Shown here piece after piece: positions 58,498 to 64,000 of a stretch of DNA of 64,000 bases. Position numbers and translations under genes: made by a program. The DNA lies in NCBI GenBank assembly GCA_034506255.1, contig JAPDPX010000002.1:506971-570970 (forward strand), written 5' to 3'. This DNA comes from a candidate division KSB1 bacterium (GTDB lineage Bacteria; Zhuqueibacterota; Zhuqueibacteria; Zhuqueibacterales; Zhuqueibacteraceae). The notes under the pieces were generated by a model. The model was not told the origin of the DNA. It saw nothing but the letters and a program-made list of their open reading frames with translations, and searched no databases. Position 1 is the stretch's first letter, and every line of letters begins with the position of its first letter.

Positions 58498-59643
58498 ATG
58501 AGTTTACCGCTGAAGTTTAAGAAGTGGCTGCCGGTCGCGCTGGCTTTGGCCGCCGTGGCTTGTACCAATGATTCGCCGCTTGCCATAGATTCCGAGCTGC
58601 TGCTGCCCGGCCAGCGCGGTCAGGCCGCACTGCAACTGGGGCCGCTGGCAGCAATGCTCGACAGCTCCGCGGCCCGCCCCATCCCGGTCGCCACCGGTTA
58701 TGTGCTCAGTGCCAATCTCGATGAAATCGAAAGCCGTGCGCTGGTGCGCTTTGACAGCCTGGTCGCGGTGAAGAATCCGATCACCAAGGCGGTGCTCAAT
58801 GTGACGGTCTCGCGCACGGCCAACGACATCAACACCACCTACGCGCTCATGCAGGCACATGTGGTGCGCGCCGCCTGGGATCCGGCGACGGTGCAATGGG
58901 AGGATATGGCCGCCGGCCAGTTTGACGCACAGCCGCTGGCCACCAGTCTGGGCTCGCGCGGGGCGACATTGTACGCCTTCACGCTGGATACCAGCCTGGT
59001 CAATGCCTGGCGCCGCAAAGCACAACCCAACCACGGCTTCCTGATCGAGGTGTTGCCGGTGGGAGTCGGCATGGAGATCAGCGATTTCTCCCTGCAGCTT
59101 GAGGCGGCCGGCACCACCACCGCGATCAACCAGAAGGCCACGCGCACCGCTTTTGTGGCACGCCGCATTCCCGGCGCGGCTCTCCCTCCGGGGCCGGTTT
59201 ATGTTGGCCATTATGTCGGGAAGAATGAGAAGTATCAGGCCGCGCTTTTTTTCAATCTGAATGCCATTCCCAAAGGCGCCACCATCAGCCGGGCAGTGTT
59301 TCGCGCGCAGATCGACACGACCGTGTCGCAGTTCGCGCACGGCCCGGTGAATTTGGAATTGTTCCTGCTGGCGGAGGCACAAGCGGATCCCCTCACGGCA
59401 CCAGCCGACACACTGGGTCCCTCCCGCCAGTTCACGGTGACCGCGAGCAGCCGCCAGGTGGAGTCGGTGGTCACAGAGTTGATACAATACGCGATCAACA
59501 GGTCGGGTTTCCACGGTTTGTTGGTGCGCCCTTTGGGAACGCTGCTCGACCGCAGCCGCGTGGCTTTTTATTCGCGCGAAACCGATCTCAGCCGCGCGCC
59601 CCAGTTGCTGGTCCATTACACCCTGCCGCCGGCCGGGCGCTGA
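58498..59643 (+). CDS. Lipoprotein of unknown function with repeated DNRLRE-like beta domains
   Basis: 381 residues. The signal ends in a lipobox with Cys22 (LAAVACTND), so the mature protein should be lipid-anchored on the periplasmic side or exported to the surface. Two beta-rich halves show a similar pattern (LVRFDSLVAVKNPITKAVLNV and ALFFNLNAIPKGATISRAVF), and the C-terminus ends in APQLLVHYTLP, as in DNRLRE/CBM-type modules that hold the phrase FDLS-IP-GATI-A-L. No enzymatic motif. It stands 9 bp after hutI and 65 bp before the barrel gene. Confidence 0.7.
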   Translation: MSLPLKFKKWLPVALALAAVACTNDSPLAIDSELLLPGQRGQAALQLGPLAAMLDSSAARPIPVATGYVLSANLDEIESRALVRFDSLVAVKNPITKAVLNVTVSRTANDINTTYALMQAHVVRAAWDPATVQWEDMAAGQFDAQPLATSLGSRGATLYAFTLDTSLVNAWRRKAQPNHGFLIEVLPVGVGMEISDFSLQLEAAGTTTAINQKATRTAFVARRIPGAALPPGPVYVGHYVGKNEKYQAALFFNLNAIPKGATISRAVFRAQIDTTVSQFAHGPVNLELFLLAEAQADPLTAPADTLGPSRQFTVTASSRQVESVVTELIQYAINRSGFHGLLVRPLGTLLDRSRVAFYSRETDLSRAPQLLVHYTLPPAGR

Positions 59644-59708
59644 GCCGAACCGTTGTTCGGCAGCATGCACCAACCGTTGGCGGCCAACCAATTTCTGCTC
59701 CTGTCACC

Positions 59709-60932
59709 ATGATGAAGCGTGCCCCTCATTGTGTTGTACTCCTGATCCTGCTGCTGGCAGTTTTGCCGGAATGGCTCGCTGCCCAGTCGATTTATTCACG
59801 GCGCGGCATCGGCCTGATTCGCTATCGTGACGAGGCCAAGGCCCTGGGCATGGGCGGCGTGAGCCTGGCGATCGCCGACAGCGTGTCGATCTACCTGCTC
59901 AATCCTGCGACCATGGCCAGCATCACCACCACCCACATTCAGGGCGGGTTTCTCTACGATCGCACCAGCTTCGCCAGGCAGGGCAGCAACTCGAGTTTTC
60001 AAGATGCCAATGTCAGCAGTGTCAGCCTCCTGCTGTCGCTCAAACGCGGCTACACCTTCGCCTTCGGTCTGCAGCCCTACAGCCGGGTGGAATATGCCTT
60101 CCGCGGCAAGGGTGCCACTGATTCCACGCAATATGAAGAATCACTGGTGGGATCGGGAGGGTTGGACAACGCCTACATCGCGCTGGGCGCAACCCTCGGC
60201 CGCTTCCGTCTGGGGGTGGCCGGTGATTTCTATTTCGGTTTGATCGAGCGCACCTGGGAGGTGCGCCACGCCAATTCCCTGTATCGCAGCACCAAGGATG
60301 CAATCACGATCAAACTGGGCGGCTTCGGCATGCATGGCGGCGTGCAGACACAGATCGGCAATTGGGAGGCGGGGGCGGTGTTCAGTCTGCCGGTGCAGCT
60401 CAGCACTGAGATCAGCCATTATCCCCAATTCGATGATGACCGCCTCGTTTTGTTCTCGCGTACTGTCGAATTGCCGGCGTGGTTCGGTGCCGGTGTGGGG
60501 TATCATCCCAATCCACACTGGCTGCTGGCCGCGCAATGGCGCCGGCAGCAGTGGGGCAAGGTCGATCCCGACAAGCTGCTCGACGCGCAGGGTGTGAACG
60601 CCAATCACTTCGGTCTGGGGGTTGAGGTTATGCCCAGCCGCGACCCGCTGGAAGGTTTCTTCAAACGGCTGCAATATCGTGCCGGCTTTACGCTCAGTGA
60701 GCTGCCCTATCGCGAGCCGGCCGGCGCCAATGATCTGCGCAAGCTGTCGGAATGGACCGTGACCGGGGGTGTGGGTTTGCCTTTCAATCGCGGCTTCAGC
60801 CGCATTGATTTTGCCATCGAATTCGGCGCACGTGGCGTGGAAGCGGGGAATTTGACCAGGGAAAAGATTTTTCGCTTTTCCGCCGCCGTCAGCGGCAGCG
60901 AACGCTGGTTTCAGCGCCGCAACCGGAATTGA
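59709..60932 (+). CDS. Outer-membrane beta-barrel protein (FadL/PorV-like)
   Basis: 407 residues with a signal peptide of about 25 residues ending LAAQS. The mature start YRDEAKALGMGGVSLAIAD leads to SVSIYLLNPATMASI, the GMGG...NPA pattern of FadL/PorV-type barrels, followed by many amphipathic strands to the C-terminus. Together with the preceding lipoprotein it may form an outer-membrane pair. It resembles the barrel at 13506 in the NPA motif and layout but not closely in sequence. Confidence 0.75.
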   Translation: MMKRAPHCVVLLILLLAVLPEWLAAQSIYSRRGIGLIRYRDEAKALGMGGVSLAIADSVSIYLLNPATMASITTTHIQGGFLYDRTSFARQGSNSSFQDANVSSVSLLLSLKRGYTFAFGLQPYSRVEYAFRGKGATDSTQYEESLVGSGGLDNAYIALGATLGRFRLGVAGDFYFGLIERTWEVRHANSLYRSTKDAITIKLGGFGMHGGVQTQIGNWEAGAVFSLPVQLSTEISHYPQFDDDRLVLFSRTVELPAWFGAGVGYHPNPHWLLAAQWRRQQWGKVDPDKLLDAQGVNANHFGLGVEVMPSRDPLEGFFKRLQYRAGFTLSELPYREPAGANDLRKLSEWTVTGGVGLPFNRGFSRIDFAIEFGARGVEAGNLTREKIFRFSAAVSGSERWFQRRNRN

Positions 60933-60967
60933 GATGGCCGGACTGACCGGCGCCTGTGGCAACGTTC

Positions 60968-61001
60968 AAGGCCAAATCAGGACACCCTGGTTTGGCCTTT
61001 T
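60968..61001. terminator. Bidirectional terminator between convergent genes
   Basis: AAGGCCAAA (60968-60976) pairs with TTTGGCCTT (60991-60999), and an inner CAGG/CCTG stem extends it around an ACAC loop; Ts follow on the plus strand and the mirror A-run of the stem serves the minus strand. It lies between the plus-strand barrel gene and the minus-strand flippase gene. Confidence 0.7.
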
Positions 61002-61076
61002 GCATTTGTCGCCGCGGCCGGGAAAAATGATCGCGAGCGTTGAGATTTTCAGGAGAGCGGCAGAGGGTGATCCGGA

Positions 61077-62375
61077 TCATTCACGTATCAGGGAGGATTT
61101 GAGGTTCTCGAGAAGGTGGAGATCCGCACGGCGTGGCAGAATGATCTCCGCCAGCGAAGCGCCGTTCAGGCGTTGATAGGCGCGCAGCAGATGGAGCGTC
61201 GCCAGAGTGTAAGACAATGAACTGGCCAGCGCCGCGCCCAGAATGCCGAAGCGCGGAATCGTGCAGAGATTGATGCCGAGATTCGCAAAAAAAGCCAGAG
61301 CCAGTGCCTGGTTGTTTTCCCGCGGATGGCCGCGGCCAACCAAATGGCTGGTGAGCAGATTGCTGAGCGCATACATCACCACGCCGGGCAACAACAACCA
61401 CAGCGCCGGCACGGCCGGAACAAACGCCGGCCCGAAAACCAGCGTCACAATATGATCAGCCAGCAGCCCGAGCAGCAGCGCGGCCAGCAGGGTAAGCCAA
61501 AGGGTAAACCGGCAGACCCGCGAGGTGAGCTCCCGGGCTTCAAGCTCCGAAAGCCGGGAGGCCTGCGGCAGCAGTACCACGGACAAGGTCTGTGGCACGA
61601 ACCAGAGTATCTCGGCGAGAACAGTGGCGGTGGAGTAGAAACCCACGGCCGTTGCGTCGAGCAGGGAATTGCAGAGAATGAAATCGAGGCGCCAGCTCAG
61701 CAGGTAGAGCACGATGCCGGGATAGGTTTTAAGACCGTAGCCCAGCGTCTCGCGAAACAGCCTGGAATGCCAGCGCAGGCCAAAGCGGGCTCGTTGATAA
61801 ATCCGCCGGCAGGCATGCAGCGCCACCAGAGCATTCACCGCGCTCCACCACAGCATGGCGCTGGTCACGTGCAGACCGTGCCCCCACAGCAACAGCAAAA
61901 AACCGCACAACAGAAGCACCTGCCGGCTGAGATTGGGCAGGTTGAAGCCGCCAATATCATCGTCCGCCAGTGCAAGATAGTTGAAAATCAAAAACAGAAG
62001 GTGGAAGGGAGCCGCCCAGACGGCGAGTGCGGTGAGCGAGGGCGCGATGTCTTTGAACAATAGCGCATCTGCCCATGGCCGCAGCAGCCAGTAAAGCCCG
62101 AGCAGCGCCGCCCCGGCGGCCAGTGAGAAGATGAGCGCATTCTCAGCGGCCGGGCGCAGTTCCGCGCGTTTTTGGCCGAGCAGATAGATGTTGGCATTGG
62201 TAAGACCGAGGCTGATAACCTGCGCCAGCAGCATGGGCAGGAGCGTCAGCACGGCATAAAAACCCTTGCCCTCCGGACCCAGAAAGCGCGCGGTCAAAGC
62301 CGAGATGAGAAAGCCGAAGACGGCGATGGCGATGCGGCTCGCCAGGGTGAGCGAGCTCTTGCGCAGGAAGCTCAT
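61077..62375 (-). CDS. Polysaccharide/lipid-linked oligosaccharide flippase (Wzx/MATE-like)
   Basis: The ATG at 62375 overlaps the stop of the ligase gene (ATGA) and gives 432 residues beginning MSFLRKSSLTLASRIAIAV. About 12-14 membrane helices are visible, with the family opening FLISALTARFLGPEGKGFYAVLTLL split over helix 1 and 2, and polar loops such as GHPRENNQALAL. This is the oligosaccharide-flippase superfamily that moves undecaprenyl-linked sugars across the inner membrane. The glycosyltransferases that would make the substrate are not in view. Confidence 0.85.
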   Translation of the reverse strand: MSFLRKSSLTLASRIAIAVFGFLISALTARFLGPEGKGFYAVLTLLPMLLAQVISLGLTNANIYLLGQKRAELRPAAENALIFSLAAGAALLGLYWLLRPWADALLFKDIAPSLTALAVWAAPFHLLFLIFNYLALADDDIGGFNLPNLSRQVLLLCGFLLLLWGHGLHVTSAMLWWSAVNALVALHACRRIYQRARFGLRWHSRLFRETLGYGLKTYPGIVLYLLSWRLDFILCNSLLDATAVGFYSTATVLAEILWFVPQTLSVVLLPQASRLSELEARELTSRVCRFTLWLTLLAALLLGLLADHIVTLVFGPAFVPAVPALWLLLPGVVMYALSNLLTSHLVGRGHPRENNQALALAFFANLGINLCTIPRFGILGAALASSLSYTLATLHLLRAYQRLNGASLAEIILPRRADLHLLENLKSSLIRE

Positions 62376-63610
62376 GTCACGGCCGGTTTCATACCGGCGG
62401 GCGCAGCCGGCCTCGGCTCCACCTGCCCCAAGCCATAGCCGATGAGGAACCAAAACATGGTGACCACCTCGGCGTCACCGAAAGTCCAATCAAAAAGCCC
62501 GGCAACCAGAAAACCGATCATGGCGGCACGCACTGCACGCACGAGTGATTGCCCTGCGGGATTCGCCTGTGCCAGCACCCGGCCAAGGCGGCGCCACACC
62601 TCCACCATCAACCAGCCGAAAGCAAGCAAGCCCACCGCGCCCACACTGACCAGCAGGGTAAAATAGGTGCTGTGATAATGGCCGATGTGAAAAACGTCAT
62701 AGGCGATGCCCTCGTTGAAATCGGTGCCGGGTGGCGCATAGTTGCGCGTCAGCGCCGCCAGATCACGCCAGCCCACCCCGAACAGTGGATGGTCGGCGAA
62801 AATCTGCAGGGCATATTGCCATTGCACCAATCGCACCTGGGTGGTGGTGACGCTGGGATCGAAGATGCTCAGCATGCGTTGTTGCAGCGCCACCGGAGAA
62901 AACAGAAATGCCACCACCAGCACCGCTGCCGCAATGGGCAGTGCGCGCCGCCATTGCCGCGCGAGCAGATAGAGCACGCCGGCAGCATAGCCCACGTAAG
63001 CGCCACGGACCATGCTGAACAGCAAGGCCGGTAATTGCGGCAACAGGGCCAGCATCGCCAACCCGCGCTCTCGCCGGGAGGGCGCGGCCAGTGCCACTTG
63101 TGTCGCGATCAAGGCAAACATGGCGGCCAGCGCGCCCCAGGTCATGGTGGTCGATTGCGTGGCCATGACTTTGACATGCGCGCCGAGCAGGAAACGCAAC
63201 AGGCCGTAGCCGGCGGTGCCGGCAGCCACCGCCACAAAAGTCCACAACAGCGGCCGGCGCCAGCCGGGATGGTGGCGCAGGGAATGAGCGACGCCATAGG
63301 CGCCCAGCACCGTCAGCAAATGCCGCAGGTTGCGCAAGCTCTCGGCTGGTGTCTCGGACAGCACGGTGGCCAGCACACAGGCAAGCGTGAAGGCGAGCAG
63401 CGGCCACTCAAAACCGAGTGTCAGCGCGGTCCAGGTGCCGTGCGTCCCTCGCCGGACGAACTGCAGGACAAGCGTGAGCGTCAGCAGTCCCAAACTCATG
63501 TGGGCACCGGCAATGGAAAAATTCACAAACGCAGCCAGGGCGAACAAAGCAAAAGCCTGGAGCAAGGTCAGCCATTTGTTACAACGCAATTGCGGGGCAG
63601 GCACAGCCAT
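62372..63610 (-). CDS. O-antigen ligase/polymerase-family membrane protein
   Basis: 412 residues with about 11-12 membrane helices. The large periplasmic loop before the last helices has LFGVGWRDLAALTRNYAPPG and FHIGHYHSTYFTLLVSVG, the Wzy_C signature in which a conserved His near HNxY (here HYHSTY) is functional. It either polymerises O units or ligates polysaccharide or teichuronic-type chains to a lipid. Translational coupling to the flippase supports a role in surface polysaccharide assembly. Confidence 0.85.
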   Translation of the reverse strand: MAVPAPQLRCNKWLTLLQAFALFALAAFVNFSIAGAHMSLGLLTLTLVLQFVRRGTHGTWTALTLGFEWPLLAFTLACVLATVLSETPAESLRNLRHLLTVLGAYGVAHSLRHHPGWRRPLLWTFVAVAAGTAGYGLLRFLLGAHVKVMATQSTTMTWGALAAMFALIATQVALAAPSRRERGLAMLALLPQLPALLFSMVRGAYVGYAAGVLYLLARQWRRALPIAAAVLVVAFLFSPVALQQRMLSIFDPSVTTTQVRLVQWQYALQIFADHPLFGVGWRDLAALTRNYAPPGTDFNEGIAYDVFHIGHYHSTYFTLLVSVGAVGLLAFGWLMVEVWRRLGRVLAQANPAGQSLVRAVRAAMIGFLVAGLFDWTFGDAEVVTMFWFLIGYGLGQVEPRPAAPAGMKPAVT

Positions 63611-63810
63611 TCCGGAGGTTCCTTGCAGAGCATGAGTTCGGGGAAAGCGATCACACCGGCGCCGTTGGCTGAGGCCGGCGCCGGCAATATAGCGAAAACC
63701 GGTGCGGGTTTCAAAAACAAATCTTGCAAGGCGAAGACGAGGAAGGCCTCATCCTTTCGCCGGACGGGGCAGAAGGAGGTTGATGCTCCGCGGGAGCGGC
63801 AGGAGTTGGT

Positions 63811-64000
63811 TTATGAATTTTTTGAGTTCAGGATGACCCGGTCAAGTTGGTCCCGCAGTTGCATGGCCCGTCGCTGGCGGTCATTGGGTCGCGCGGCCGT
63901 CACCGACAAGTGTTCCCGCGCCCGCACGGGATCCTGCAGGATCAAATATCCCTTGGCCAGATAGAAATGCATCAGGTAGAAGGTCTGTATTCGGTTCAAG
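63811..64000 (-). CDS. C-terminal end of a probable TPR-repeat protein (runs off the right edge)
   Basis: The frame is open to base 64000 and ends at 63811. The visible 63 residues include FYLMHFYLAKGYLILQDPVRAREHL, a helix-turn-helix with the Ala/Gly spacing of a TPR unit, and a charged tail. No start is seen, so a larger protein lies beyond the edge. It is on the same strand as the ligase gene, 200 bp upstream of it, and could be the first seen member of the same polysaccharide cluster. Confidence 0.55.
   Translation of the reverse strand, partial: LNRIQTFYLMHFYLAKGYLILQDPVRAREHLSVTAARPNDRQRRAMQLRDQLDRVILNSKNS

Overview
The window is about 64 kb of moderately GC-rich DNA from a Gram-negative bacterium. 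Signal peptides, a lipoprotein, outer-membrane barrels and O-antigen-type genes point to a double membrane. The barrel types and overall style fit the FCB superphylum or a neighbouring candidate phylum such as KSB1 or Calditrichota; this placement is inference, and no rRNA gene is present to settle it.

Left third (1-21.8 kb, nearly all minus strand): an accessory and metabolic region. After a partial secreted protein, a zinc-type oxidoreductase and an amidohydrolase comes the main find, a complete diversity-generating retroelement (DGR) at 2975-8315. In transcription order it has a 1015-residue target (DUF4062, NACHT NTPase, FGE/C-type-lectin fold) with a variable repeat (VR) at its 3' end, an Avd-like accessory gene, a template repeat (TR), and a reverse transcriptase with the DGR-type IGNLTSQ and YVDD motifs. 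TR and VR align without gaps over 87 bp with 14 differences, all at TR adenines. That is the signature of adenine-directed mutagenic retrohoming and shows that the cassette has been active. A DUF4258/YgiT-type toxin-antitoxin pair, with a shortened toxin, lies just upstream of the target. Next are a DUF1028 protein with a duplicated tail remnant, acyl-CoA dehydrogenase, enoyl-CoA hydratase, and an exported amidohydrolase coupled to an outer-membrane barrel. An unusual three-gene operon follows (zinc-ribbon/propeller-like protein, zinc-ribbon Hsp70-like ATPase, single-pass membrane protein) that ends in a clear terminator. argR closes the region.

Middle (22.4-55.5 kb, all plus strand): a long, nearly uninterrupted run of transcription and translation genes. 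It starts with four tRNAs, rpmG and tRNA-Trp, then secE-nusG-rplKAJL-rpoBC, rpsL-rpsG-fusA-tuf, and the S10, spc and alpha operons (rpsJ to rplQ, including secY, adk, map, infA, rpmJ and rpoA). Many starts are GTG or TTG, each with a good Shine-Dalgarno. Candidate promoters precede the tRNAs and rpsL, and candidate terminators follow tuf and rplQ.

Right end (55.5-64 kb): hutU-hutI (histidine degradation), a lipoprotein, an outer-membrane barrel, then convergent minus-strand genes for a polysaccharide flippase and an O-antigen ligase-type protein, and the tail of a probable TPR protein at the edge.
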